Below are positions 34,196 to 41,850 of a stretch of DNA of 56,992 nt, in pieces. The notes below the pieces were generated by a model, which was not told the DNA's origin, did not search any database, and saw only the letters and a list, made by a program, of their open reading frames with translations. The stretch covers positions 1-56,992 of the forward strand of contig JAPPMY010000269.1 of the NCBI GenBank assembly GCA_028818855.1. The letters are read 5' to 3'. This DNA is from Rhodospirillales bacterium (GTDB taxonomy: Bacteria > Pseudomonadota > Alphaproteobacteria > UBA828). Numbering within the stretch: the stretch's first letter is position 1; every line of letters begins with the position of its first letter. A program made the translations under genes and the position numbers.

Positions 34196-34852
34196 ATGGA
34201 CGAGCTGAATTTGGGACAGCCGGCGCTCGCAGTCGTCGACATGCAGAACGACTTCGTCGACCACGACGCGGGCTCGTATGCGATCGGGGCGGAGCGGATG
34301 GTGACGCGGATCGGCCGCGTGGTGAGCGCGGCCCGGCGCGCACAGGTGCCGATCGTCTACAGCCAGGAGGTGCACCGCGCCGACGGGCTCGACGGCGGGC
34401 GGCTGCTCTGGGACGGGCGCAGCGGCTGGGTCACCGGCAAGCATCCCCGTGCCGCGCCCGGAGAGCCGCCGGCGCCGCCCTGCATCGAGGGCACGACGGG
34501 CTTTGAGATAGTCGACGAGCTGGCGCCCGAGCCCGGCGACATCCGCATCCTCAAGCGGCGCTTCAGCATCTTCGTCGGCACCGAGCTCGACATGAACCTG
34601 CGGCGCTTGGGCGTCGACACGCTGCTCATCGTCGGCGTCTGCAGCGACGTCTGCGTGCTGTGGACAACGGGGGACGCCTACCAGCGCGATTACAAGGTGC
34701 ACGTGCTGGAGGACTGCGTGGCCGGCACCAGCCCGCAGGGCCACGAGGCGGCGCTCACGCTCATCCGTGCGCTCACCAACGCAGGCCGGCCCGTGACCGC
34801 CGCCGACGCCATCGCGGCACTGGAGCGCCGCGCCGAGGGCGCGGCGGCCTAG
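34196..34852 (+). CDS. Isochorismatase-like cysteine hydrolase
   Basis: A 218-residue hydrolase with the catalytic triad Asp15 (VVDMQNDF), Lys120 (LKRRFSIF) and Cys153 (VCSDVCVLWT). Members cleave amides such as carbamoyl-sarcosine, ureidoacrylate, biuret or nicotinamide. TTGFEIVDELAPEPGD and TGDAYQRDYKV are usual for the family. Carbamoylsarcosine would be attractive with a sarcosine oxidase operon in the same window, but no residue here proves it. The stop codon TAG forms part of a CCTAGAGC repeat. Confidence 0.87.
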   Translation: MDELNLGQPALAVVDMQNDFVDHDAGSYAIGAERMVTRIGRVVSAARRAQVPIVYSQEVHRADGLDGGRLLWDGRSGWVTGKHPRAAPGEPPAPPCIEGTTGFEIVDELAPEPGDIRILKRRFSIFVGTELDMNLRRLGVDTLLIVGVCSDVCVLWTTGDAYQRDYKVHVLEDCVAGTSPQGHEAALTLIRALTNAGRPVTAADAIAALERRAEGAAA

Positions 34853-34861
34853 AGCACCATC

Positions 34862-34887
34862 CGACCGGATTGAATCGTATTCGGTCG
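34862..34887. repeat. CTAGAGC-associated hairpin repeat
   Basis: Directly after CCTAGAGC (34848-34855), CGACCGGAT (34862-34870) pairs with ATTCGGTCG (34879-34887), loop TGAATCGT. The CTAGAGC lead-in followed by a palindrome also occurs at 6521-6557. Confidence 0.5.
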
Positions 34888-34929
34888 CCGCACGTTCGCG
34901 TCCTTGCTTGCCGAGCGGCCGAAAAGAAT

Positions 34930-35039
34930 CCCCCACCTCTCCCCAGCCCTCTCCTCCCCGGCGGGGAGGAGAGGGAGAAAAGGCTGGCGCCGCATTCGTT
35001 CCCCCTCCTCCTGGGAGGAGGGGGACAGGGGGAGGTGGG
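34930..35039. repeat. Composite palindromic repeat folding as a three-way junction
   Basis: An outer arm CCCACCT (34932-34938) pairs with AGGTGGG (35033-35039). Inside are two perfect hairpins: CCCTCTCCTCCCC (34947-34959) with its complement (34963-34975), and CCCCCTCCTCC (35001-35011) with its complement (35014-35024). Similar CCTCTCCCC-rich intergenic repeats are common in alphaproteobacteria. It fills most of the 229-bp gap 34853-35081, between convergent genes, and may serve as a bidirectional terminator. Confidence 0.7.
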
Positions 35040-35081
35040 TCGGTCGGGAGCCGCAGTGATCTCGAAAGGGAGGAAATCGCC

Positions 35082-36953
35082 CTAACCTGGCCCGGCTCGT
35101 TCGAGCGCTTCGGCCGCGGCGAGCCAGTCGCTCTCGGCTGCAGCCTCGGCGCGCTTCGCCTCGGCCAGCTCTTTGCTCAGGGCGGCGATCCGCGCGGCAT
35201 CGTTCGCCTGGGCTGCCGTGGCGAGCGCCGCCTGGAGGGATTGCTGCGCCGCCTGGGCGCGGGCGATCCCCTGCTCCGCTGCGGCCACAGCATCCTTGAG
35301 GGGCTTCCGCTCGGCGCGGGCTGCTGCCGCGGCCTGGCGCTCCGCCCTGCGCTTCGAGGGCGGACGCGGCTCGCGACCCGCGCGCCGCGGGGCATCGTTG
35401 CCGAGGATCTCGGTGCGGTAGTCGGCGAGATCGCCCTCGTAGGCGCGCACCGTGCCGCCCCGGACCAGCCACAGGCGCTCGGCCACGAGCTGGACGAGGT
35501 GCATGTCGTGGGTGATCAGGACGACCGCGCCGTCGTAGATGTCGAGCGCTTCCACCAGCGCGCGGCGGCTCTGGATGTCGAGATGGTTGGTCGGCTCGTC
35601 GAGCACCAGCAGTTGCGGCGCCCGGTGGGAGACGAGCGCGAGATTGAGCCGCGCCTTCTCCCCGCCGGAGAGCGCGGCGACGGCCACGTCCGCCTTCTCG
35701 CCGCCGAAGCCGAAGGCGCCGAGGCGCGCGCGGACGCGGTCGGGCGGGGCATCGGGCATAAGGCGCGCGAGGTGGCCGAACGCCGTGCCGGCAGGCTCGA
35801 GCATGTCGATCTGGTGCTGCGCGAAATAGCCGACCGCGAGCCTGGGCGCGCGTGTCACGGCGCCCCGCTCCGGCGCGAGCAGGTTCGCCAGCAGCTTGGC
35901 GAAGGTGGACTTGCCGTTGCCGTTCGCGCCGAGGAGCGCGATCCGCTCGCCCGGATCGATCCGCAAGGTCAGGCCGCGCAGCACGGGCCGGCCCGGCGCG
36001 TAGCCGACCGCGACGCCCGCGAGGCTCATCAGCGGCGGGGCGAGCGTCGCAGGCTCAGGCAGGGTCAGATCGGCCGTTCGCTCGTCAGCCGCGATCGGCA
36101 GGTCTTCGAGCCTCGCCAGCGCCTTGATGCGGCTCTGCGCCTGGCGCGCCTTGCTTGCGTTGTAGCGGAAGCGGTCGACGAAGCCCTGGAGCTGGCGCCG
36201 CTTCGCCTCGATCCGCGCCTGCTGCGCGCTGGCGGCGGCGAGGGACACGGCGTGGCTCTTCGCGAAGCGTGTGTAGTTGCCGGGGTAGTGGGTCAGGCCG
36301 CGGCCGGCCATGTGGAGGATGCCGTCAGGCACGGCATCGAGCAGGGTGCGGTCGTGGCTCACCACGACCAGCGCGCGGGGATAGCGCTTCAGGTGGGATT
36401 CCAGCCACGCGGCCGCTTCGAGATCGAGGTGGTTGGTCGGCTCGTCGAGCAGAAGCAGGTCGGGCTCGGCGAAGAGGGCGGCGGCGAGCGCGACACGCAT
36501 GCGCCAGCCGCCGGAGAGGTCCGCGAGCGGCGCCTGCTGCATCGCCTCGTCGATGCCGAGGCCGGCGAGAAGCCGCGCCGCCCGCGCCGGTGCCGCGTGC
36601 GCGCCGATCTCCGCAAGCCGCGCCTCGATCTCGGCGCGGCGCGCGCCCTCGGCGCCGTCTGCTTCCGCGACCAGGGCCGCGCGTTCCTCGTGCGCGGCGA
36701 GCACGGCGGCGCGGGGCGATTCCGGACCGCCCTGCACCTCCTGATCCACGAGCCTCACCGTGAGGCCGCGGGCGCGGGCGATCTCGCCCTCGTCGGGCTG
36801 GAGCCGCCCGGCGATGAGGCGCAGCAGGGTCGTCTTGCCGCAACCGTTGCGGCCCACCAGCCCGAGCCTGCGGCGGGTGCCGATCTGCGCCGTCACGCCC
36901 GCGAAGAGGAGGCGCCCGTCGACGCGGCAGGCGATGTTGCGGAGGGTCAGCAT
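35082..36953 (-). CDS. ABC-F family ATP-binding protein
   Basis: A 623-residue soluble protein with two ABC domains. First Walker A GRNGCGKTT and signature LSGGWRMRVALAAALF; second Walker A GANGNGKST and signature LSGGEKARLNLAL; both Walker B motifs read LLLDEPTNHLDL or LVLDEPTNHLDI. The linker and a C-terminal coiled coil (residues about 545-620, Ala/Glu/Lys-rich) are typical of Uup/YheS-type ABC-F factors, which act on the ribosome. No membrane domain. ATG 36953 (MLTLRNIACRVDG) is the start; the longer frame crosses the divergent gene. Confidence 0.94.
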   Translation of the reverse strand: MLTLRNIACRVDGRLLFAGVTAQIGTRRRLGLVGRNGCGKTTLLRLIAGRLQPDEGEIARARGLTVRLVDQEVQGGPESPRAAVLAAHEERAALVAEADGAEGARRAEIEARLAEIGAHAAPARAARLLAGLGIDEAMQQAPLADLSGGWRMRVALAAALFAEPDLLLLDEPTNHLDLEAAAWLESHLKRYPRALVVVSHDRTLLDAVPDGILHMAGRGLTHYPGNYTRFAKSHAVSLAAASAQQARIEAKRRQLQGFVDRFRYNASKARQAQSRIKALARLEDLPIAADERTADLTLPEPATLAPPLMSLAGVAVGYAPGRPVLRGLTLRIDPGERIALLGANGNGKSTFAKLLANLLAPERGAVTRAPRLAVGYFAQHQIDMLEPAGTAFGHLARLMPDAPPDRVRARLGAFGFGGEKADVAVAALSGGEKARLNLALVSHRAPQLLVLDEPTNHLDIQSRRALVEALDIYDGAVVLITHDMHLVQLVAERLWLVRGGTVRAYEGDLADYRTEILGNDAPRRAGREPRPPSKRRAERQAAAAARAERKPLKDAVAAAEQGIARAQAAQQSLQAALATAAQANDAARIAALSKELAEAKRAEAAAESDWLAAAEALERAGPG

Positions 36954-37062
36954 GGCTGGGCGGGTTTCTGCGTCGTCATTGCGCGCGACGCAAGGCCCGA
37001 CGGCGCCGCTGCCGCGCCTGTGCAACAATGGCGGCGCAACCAGGGATGAGGGAGAGCGCCCC

Positions 37063-37395
37063 ATGCTGATCGTCGCCGTCGTCTTCGAGTTCGTGCCCGG
37101 CGGGTTCGACCGCATCAAGGCAGAGGTCCTGGATGCCATCGAGAACTCGCGCAAGGAGCCCGGCGCCCAGATCTACGACTGGGCCATCGACGTCACCGCG
37201 CCCAACCGGGCGATCATCTTCGAGGTGTGGGACGGTCAGGCCGAGCTCGATGCGCACTTCACCCATCCCTACATGGACACGCTGGTGGCGGCGCTGAGCG
37301 CGGCCAACATCCGCGGCGACATCACCCACTACTCGGCGGAGATCTACGACGTGAGCGGCAAGCGCGACATGGGCTTCCGGCTGCCGACCGAATAG
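37063..37395 (+). CDS. Antibiotic biosynthesis monooxygenase-like (ABM) protein
   Basis: A 110-residue ferredoxin-like fold protein: MLIVAVVFEFVPGGFDRIKAEV, SRKEPGAQIYDWAID, and FEVWDGQAELDAHFTHPYM with the conserved HF pair match the dimeric ABM/YgiN family. Such proteins act as cofactor-free oxygenases on quinols or as small-molecule binding proteins. A GGGAGAG precedes the ATG. The next gene begins 23 bp downstream, so the two form an operon. Confidence 0.85.
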   Translation: MLIVAVVFEFVPGGFDRIKAEVLDAIENSRKEPGAQIYDWAIDVTAPNRAIIFEVWDGQAELDAHFTHPYMDTLVAALSAANIRGDITHYSAEIYDVSGKRDMGFRLPTE

Positions 37396-37418
37396 GGCGT
37401 GCCGGAGGAGGTAGCGCC

Positions 37419-37832
37419 GTGAGCGCCGGCCCCATCGCGCCGCCCTTCGACGAGGGCCGCGCCCGCGCCGTGGTCCAGGCCTTCGAGGAGGCGTGGAACC
37501 GCAGGGTCGCAGAGGAGATCCCCCGGACCTGCACGGCGGACACGCGCTGGCGCTACCGCGACGCGTTCGTGGGCGGGCGGGAGAACATCGTGCCGTTCCT
37601 GCGCGAGCGCTGGCCGATCCAGGAGCACTACAAGCTGAGGAAGGAGCTCTGGAGCTACTGGGCGAACCGGATCTCGGTGCGCTTCGTCAGCGAATGGCGC
37701 CACCGCGACAGCGGCCAGTGGTACCGCACCCACGGCAACGAGCACTGGGAGTTCGCGCCGGACGGGCTGCAGAGCGTGCTCGACCTCTCGGCCAACGACA
37801 TCCCGATCGAGGAGTCCGGGCGGACGCTTTAG
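37419..37832 (+). CDS. DUF1348 / SnoaL-like (NTF2 fold) protein
   Basis: A 137-residue protein starting at GTG 37419, 8 bp after GGAGGAG. FEEAWNRRVAEEIPRTCTADTRWRYRDAFVGG (in parts), ALWS-like KELWSYWANRISVRFVSEW, and WYRTHGNEHWEFAPDG are characteristic of DUF1348, a family of NTF2-like proteins of unknown function. The stop codon TAG uses the first two bases (AG) of the inverted-repeat element that follows, so the insertion point of the element sets or coincides with the end of this gene. Confidence 0.87.
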   Translation: MSAGPIAPPFDEGRARAVVQAFEEAWNRRVAEEIPRTCTADTRWRYRDAFVGGRENIVPFLRERWPIQEHYKLRKELWSYWANRISVRFVSEWRHRDSGQWYRTHGNEHWEFAPDGLQSVLDLSANDIPIEESGRTL

Positions 37833-38097
37833 CCCGCATATCTCACCAAGGTCACGGCCTGCGCGGCGCTGTCCGGCCGACAGGGTAGGAACGGCGCGCA
37901 GCGCGATGTGGGGCATCGGGCAAGCGCCGTGACGCACACTGTCGGCCGGAGAGCGCCGCCCTTCGGGTCGCGCCCAGGCGCCCGCCCGCGGCATCGCGGG
38001 CCTCAACCGTATTCCCTGATACGCTCTTCGGCCCGCTCCTGGCGGATCGAACGCCTGGGCGCGACGCAGACCGTGACCTTGGTGAGATATGCGGGCT
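37831..38097. repeat. 267-bp nested inverted-repeat element (three-way-junction fold, MITE-like)
   Basis: The 33-bp ends 37831-37863 and 38065-38097 are inverted copies with one mismatch (AGCCCGCATATCTCACC...). Directly inside lies a second inverted pair, 37864-37886 with 37936-37958 (21 of 23 match, CGGCGCT...CCGGCCGACAG), whose arm continues with ACGGCGC/GCGCCGT (37890-37896/37924-37930) and CGATG/CATCG (37904-37908/37914-37918). A third perfect pair, TCGCGCCCAGGCG (37968-37980) and 38052-38064, abuts the right end and encloses CCCGCG-GCAT-CGCGGG. No open reading frame of a transposase is present and no target duplication is evident. It exactly fills the gap between two convergent genes. 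Confidence 0.85.
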
Positions 38098-38100
38098 CGA

Positions 38101-39819
38101 CTACCAGCCCAGCGCGCGGCTCATGCGCCGGGGGTCGGCGGCGCCTTCGATCTCGCCCGTCCCGAGGTCCTTGCGGACCGCGCAGACGCCGCCTGTCCAG
38201 TGCGACCAGTCATCCAGCCGCTCGACACGGTGACCGCGCGCAGCCAGCGCATCGCCGGTGGCATCGTCGAAGCGCCCTTCGACGGTGACGAGGCCGGGGC
38301 GCGCATCATGGGGCGCGAAGGAATCCGGGTGACTGTGGGTGACGAGGCGTGGGGCCTCCACCGCATCCTGCAAGTCCAGGCCGAAGGCCAGGTGAGCGAG
38401 CAGCGTCTGCAGGTTCGCCTGGATCTGCGTGTCGCCGCCGGGAGTGCCGAAGGGCATGACCCAGCGGCCGGGCGAGAGGGCGAGGCAGGGATTGGGCGTG
38501 AGCCGGGGCCGCTTGCCCGGCGCGAGGCAGGAGGGGTGCCCCGGCACCGCCCACGACTGCGCCCCGCGCGAGGAGACCGCGAGCCCGGTCCCCGGCACCA
38601 CCGGCGTGTCCCAGCTCGTGTCCGAGGGCGTCGAGCAGAGCGCGTTCCCCTCCCCGTCGACGACGCAGACGATGGACGTATCGGGCGGCGGCTTCAATGG
38701 CGCCTGGCATGCGGCGGGCGGCGGGACGTATGCCTCGTGGCCTGCGATACGGCCGGGACGCGGCATTCCGGGTGACGCGCTCCGGGGGTCGATGGCCTTG
38801 CTCCGCTCCGTTGCGTAGGTGTCGCCGATGAGCGTATCGAGGGGAACGTCCACGAAGTCCGGGTCGCCGAGATAGCCCTCCCGGTCGGCGAACACGAGCT
38901 TGAGCGTCTCCGCGACGGTATGGAGGTAGTCGGCCGTGCCGTGCCCCTGCCGGCCTGCGCCCGCCGCCTCGGCGATGGCGAGCGCCTGCAGGAGGAACGG
39001 CCCCTGGCACCAGGCGCCGCAGGTGTGGACCTCCACCGCCCCGCCATTGAAGCGGAAGCGCCGGGAGACGGAGGGCACGACCTGACAGCGGAAGTCTTCC
39101 AGATCCTCTGCCGCCAGCAGCCCGTCGTTCTCCCTCTGGTGCGCGATGATTTGTCTGGCGATGTCGCCCCGGTAGAACGCGTGGCGCGCCGCCGCGAGGC
39201 CGGCCAGGCGGTCGCCGCCGGCCGCGCGCTCCTCGTCGCAGAGGAATTGCAGGGTCCGGCCGAGATCGGCCTGGACCAGCCGCGTGCCGGGCGCCGGCAC
39301 GGCGCCGCCCGGCATCCAGATCGCGACGTTCTCGGGCCAGTGGCGGAAGTCGTCGGCGTGAGAGCGCACGTAGTCGAGCATGACCGGGTGGCGGGGGAAG
39401 CCGCGCGACGCGTAGCGCACAGCCCGCGCCGCCACGTCGCGGAAGGTCATCGTGCCCCAGCGCTCCAGCGCCTGGATGCAGGCGTCCGGGGCGGCGGGCA
39501 CGACGGTGCGTCGCACGCCGAGCGGAATGGTTCCCCCGTGGCGCTCGATGAAGGCGTCCGCGTCGAGCGCCCGCGGCCAGCCGCCGACGCCCGCGATGGT
39601 GACGACCTCGCCGGTCCCGGCGAGGCGGACGATCATCGGCGCGACCCCGGCCACGCTCACCTGGTCGCTGTAGACGACGCCGAGGGCGAGGATCGCGGCG
39701 ACGCCCGCGTCGATGGCGTTGCCGCCGTTCTCCAGCGCCTCGAACGCGGCCAGTGCCGCAAGCTCGTGGCCTGCGCTGGCGACGTAGTGGTGGCCTCGGG
39801 TGACGGGAACGACGGACAT
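38101..39819 (-). CDS. Gamma-glutamyltransferase-family protein
   Basis: A 572-residue Ntn-hydrolase of the gamma-glutamyltranspeptidase family. The likely autocleavage nucleophile is Thr381 in PPDTSIVCVVDGEGNAL. ENGGNAIDAGVAAILALGVV near the N-terminus and MPFGTPGGDTQIQANLQ near the C-terminus are family blocks. There is no signal peptide, so unlike the periplasmic Ggt it appears cytoplasmic. Members cleave gamma-glutamyl bonds (glutathione conjugates) or act on acylated substrates. The nearby glutathione-dependent gene set makes processing of glutathione conjugates an attractive role, by inference. Its stop lies 3 bp outside the inverted-repeat element. Confidence 0.85.
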   Translation of the reverse strand: MSVVPVTRGHHYVASAGHELAALAAFEALENGGNAIDAGVAAILALGVVYSDQVSVAGVAPMIVRLAGTGEVVTIAGVGGWPRALDADAFIERHGGTIPLGVRRTVVPAAPDACIQALERWGTMTFRDVAARAVRYASRGFPRHPVMLDYVRSHADDFRHWPENVAIWMPGGAVPAPGTRLVQADLGRTLQFLCDEERAAGGDRLAGLAAARHAFYRGDIARQIIAHQRENDGLLAAEDLEDFRCQVVPSVSRRFRFNGGAVEVHTCGAWCQGPFLLQALAIAEAAGAGRQGHGTADYLHTVAETLKLVFADREGYLGDPDFVDVPLDTLIGDTYATERSKAIDPRSASPGMPRPGRIAGHEAYVPPPAACQAPLKPPPDTSIVCVVDGEGNALCSTPSDTSWDTPVVPGTGLAVSSRGAQSWAVPGHPSCLAPGKRPRLTPNPCLALSPGRWVMPFGTPGGDTQIQANLQTLLAHLAFGLDLQDAVEAPRLVTHSHPDSFAPHDARPGLVTVEGRFDDATGDALAARGHRVERLDDWSHWTGGVCAVRKDLGTGEIEGAADPRRMSRALGW

Positions 39820-39883
39820 GGCGACCTGCGAGCGCGGTGGACGGGCAAGGATTGGACCGGCGGAGTATAGACTGTAATGCAGC

Positions 39884-39900
39884 GCAGGCGTTCCGCCTGC
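39884..39900 (+). other. Hairpin in the leader of the atypical SDR gene
   Basis: GCAGGCG (39884-39890), loop TTC, CGCCTGC (39894-39900). Just upstream TTGGAC (39852-39857) and TGTAAT (39873-39878) could be promoter elements, though only 15 bp apart. The remainder of the gap to the ATG is unremarkable. Confidence 0.4.
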
Positions 39901-39928
39901 CGATCAACCTCACGGGGGCCGAGGAGCA

Positions 39929-40693
39929 ATGCAACGTGTGTGTCTCGTCATCGGAGCCGGCGCCGGGATCGGCAGCCATGTGGCAAGCCGCTTCGCCCGC
40001 GCGGGCTACCATGCCGTCCTCTGCCGGCGGACGGACGAAGGGGGCCTGAACCGCGCGGTCGCAGCCATCGTCGCGGACGGCGGCGCCGCCTCGGGCTTCC
40101 TGCTGAACGCCGTCGCTCCCGACACGATCGAAGAGCGAATCGCCGCGGTCGAAGCCGATATCGGGCCGATCGAGGTGGCGGTCTACAACCTCGGCGCCCA
40201 GATCGGCGACCGGGCGCTCGCGGATACCAGCTACAAGGCGTTCGAGCTGGGCTGGCGGCTTGCGACCTTCGGGCTGTTCCGCACCGCTGCCAGCCTCTGC
40301 CCGTTGATGGAGCGGCGCGGCCGGGGAACCATCCTCGTGACCTCGGCCACTGCGGCGATGCGCGGCAACAAGGGCCAGCATTCCCACGCGGCGGCCATGG
40401 CGGCGCGGCGCATGCTCTGCCAGAGCCTCAACGCGGAGTTCGGCCCCAAGGGCATTCACGTGGCCCACATCATCGTCGACGGCATGGTGGATGCGCCCGA
40501 TACGCTCGGCAGGATGCTGGGCGCGGACGGGTTCCGGCGACTGCGGGAGGAGCGGGGGCTGGAGAAGGACGGCCTGCTGCTGCCCGCCGAGATCGCCGAC
40601 ACCTACTTCCACCTCGCCCAGCAGCACCGCTCCGCCTGGACGCAGGAGCTCGATCTGCGGCCCTACGCCGACAAACCGTGGTGGAACGATTAG
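39929..40693 (+). CDS. SDR-family protein lacking the usual catalytic Tyr-Lys
   Basis: A 254-residue Rossmann protein. The cofactor motif VIGAGAGIGSHVA (residues 7-19) and Ser139 (LVTSAT) are present, but where YxxxK is expected the sequence is GQHSHAAAMAARRML (150-164), and NNAG is replaced by YNLGA. The block FGPKGIHVAHIIVDGMVD and the end WTQELDLRPY match an SDR subgroup in which the tyrosine is commonly absent. Activity as a classical dehydrogenase is doubtful. It is divergent from the gamma-glutamyltransferase gene and upstream of the aminotransferase. Confidence 0.85.
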   Translation: MQRVCLVIGAGAGIGSHVASRFARAGYHAVLCRRTDEGGLNRAVAAIVADGGAASGFLLNAVAPDTIEERIAAVEADIGPIEVAVYNLGAQIGDRALADTSYKAFELGWRLATFGLFRTAASLCPLMERRGRGTILVTSATAAMRGNKGQHSHAAAMAARRMLCQSLNAEFGPKGIHVAHIIVDGMVDAPDTLGRMLGADGFRRLREERGLEKDGLLLPAEIADTYFHLAQQHRSAWTQELDLRPYADKPWWND

Positions 40694-40721
40694 CGCCACG
40701 CGCCGACCTGCCGGGGCTTGC

Positions 40722-40750
40722 TTGACCGCCCTATCGGCGCTCGCTACCGT
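40722..40750 (+). promoter_or_regulatory. Putative promoter of the class IV aminotransferase gene
   Basis: TTGACC (40722-40727) and TACCGT (40745-40750) with a 17-bp spacer, 50 bp before the ATG. Confidence 0.4.
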
Positions 40751-40800
40751 CGAATGGAGCGCTGAGCGACGGGATCGAACGAGCGGAGCGGGGGCTGAAG

Positions 40801-41700
40801 ATGTCAGGTGGGTGCGTCCACATAGGCGGCGAATTCGTCGAGCTCGACGACGCCAAGATGTCGATATTCGACACCGGGTTCCTGCACAGCGACGTGGTCT
40901 ATGACGTGACCACGTCCTGGAAGGGCTACATCTTCAAGCTGTACGAGCACCTGGAGCGCTTCACGACATCCTGCGCGGGCTTCCACCTGACCAATCCCTA
41001 TTCCATCGAGGAGACGGCCCGCCTGCTGGCCGAATGCGTGCGCCGGGCGGGGGCGGAGGACGGCAGCTACATCCACATGCACGTCACCCGCGGGTTGTAT
41101 CCCGAGGGCTCGCGCGACCCCAGGCTCTGCGAGAACCAGTTCGTCTGCTACGCGGTGCCCTACGTGTGGCTCTGGGGCGAAGAGAAGTCGAAGGCGGGCG
41201 TCAACCTGCACCTGGCGAGCACCGAGCGGATTTCCAGCAAGGCCGTCGATGCCCGCTACAAGAACTTCCACTGGGCCGACCTGATCCAGTCGCAGTACGA
41301 AGCCTACGAGATGGGCCGGGACGATTCGGTGCTCTGCGGGCCGGACGGAAACCTGGCGGAGGGGCCGGGATACAACATCTGGGTGGTGAACGACGGCGTG
41401 TGCGCCACGCCCGACGCGAACTGCCTGCTCGGCATGTCGCGCAAGTCGGCGATCGAGCTGTGCGAGATGGAGGGGATTCCGTGCGAGACGCGGGTCGTAC
41501 ACCCGGACGAGCTGCGCGGCGCCGACGAGGCGTTCGTGACGTCGTCCGCCGGCGGAATCCTGCCGGTCACCGCGATCGACGACAAGCCGCTCGGCAACGG
41601 GGCGCCCGGCATCCTGACCTCGCGCCTGATGAGCAGCTACTGGCGCAAGCGCGAAGAGGGCTGGTGCGGCACGAGGATCGACGACCTGCTCGCCGCGTGA
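40801..41700 (+). CDS. Class IV (branched-chain/D-amino acid type) aminotransferase
   Basis: A 299-residue fold-type IV PLP enzyme. N-terminal MSIFDTGFLHSDVVYDVTTSW, the PLP lysine K154 in ARYKNFHWADL, and the cofactor-binding NLAEGPGYNIWVV and GMSRKSAIELCE are the family pattern shared by IlvE, DAT and aminodeoxychorismate lyase. HMHVTRGLYPEGSRDP at about 92-107 resembles the (R)-amine/D-amino acid group more than classical IlvE. It is convergent with the monooxygenase operon, separated by 150 bp (41701-41850) in which I see no gene or strong terminator. Confidence 0.9.
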   Translation: MSGGCVHIGGEFVELDDAKMSIFDTGFLHSDVVYDVTTSWKGYIFKLYEHLERFTTSCAGFHLTNPYSIEETARLLAECVRRAGAEDGSYIHMHVTRGLYPEGSRDPRLCENQFVCYAVPYVWLWGEEKSKAGVNLHLASTERISSKAVDARYKNFHWADLIQSQYEAYEMGRDDSVLCGPDGNLAEGPGYNIWVVNDGVCATPDANCLLGMSRKSAIELCEMEGIPCETRVVHPDELRGADEAFVTSSAGGILPVTAIDDKPLGNGAPGILTSRLMSSYWRKREEGWCGTRIDDLLAA

Positions 41701-41850
41701 CGCTCGGCCGGCCGCAGGGAACGTAGCCTCTCTGGCGGGCGGGCGCTGAGGCGCTGACGGTCCGGCGCCGCCGCGCACGGATCGAGGGGAGTACCGGACG
41801 GAACCGAGGCGGGCGCCCTACCCAGAGGAAGGGCATCGAATGCTCTTGCT

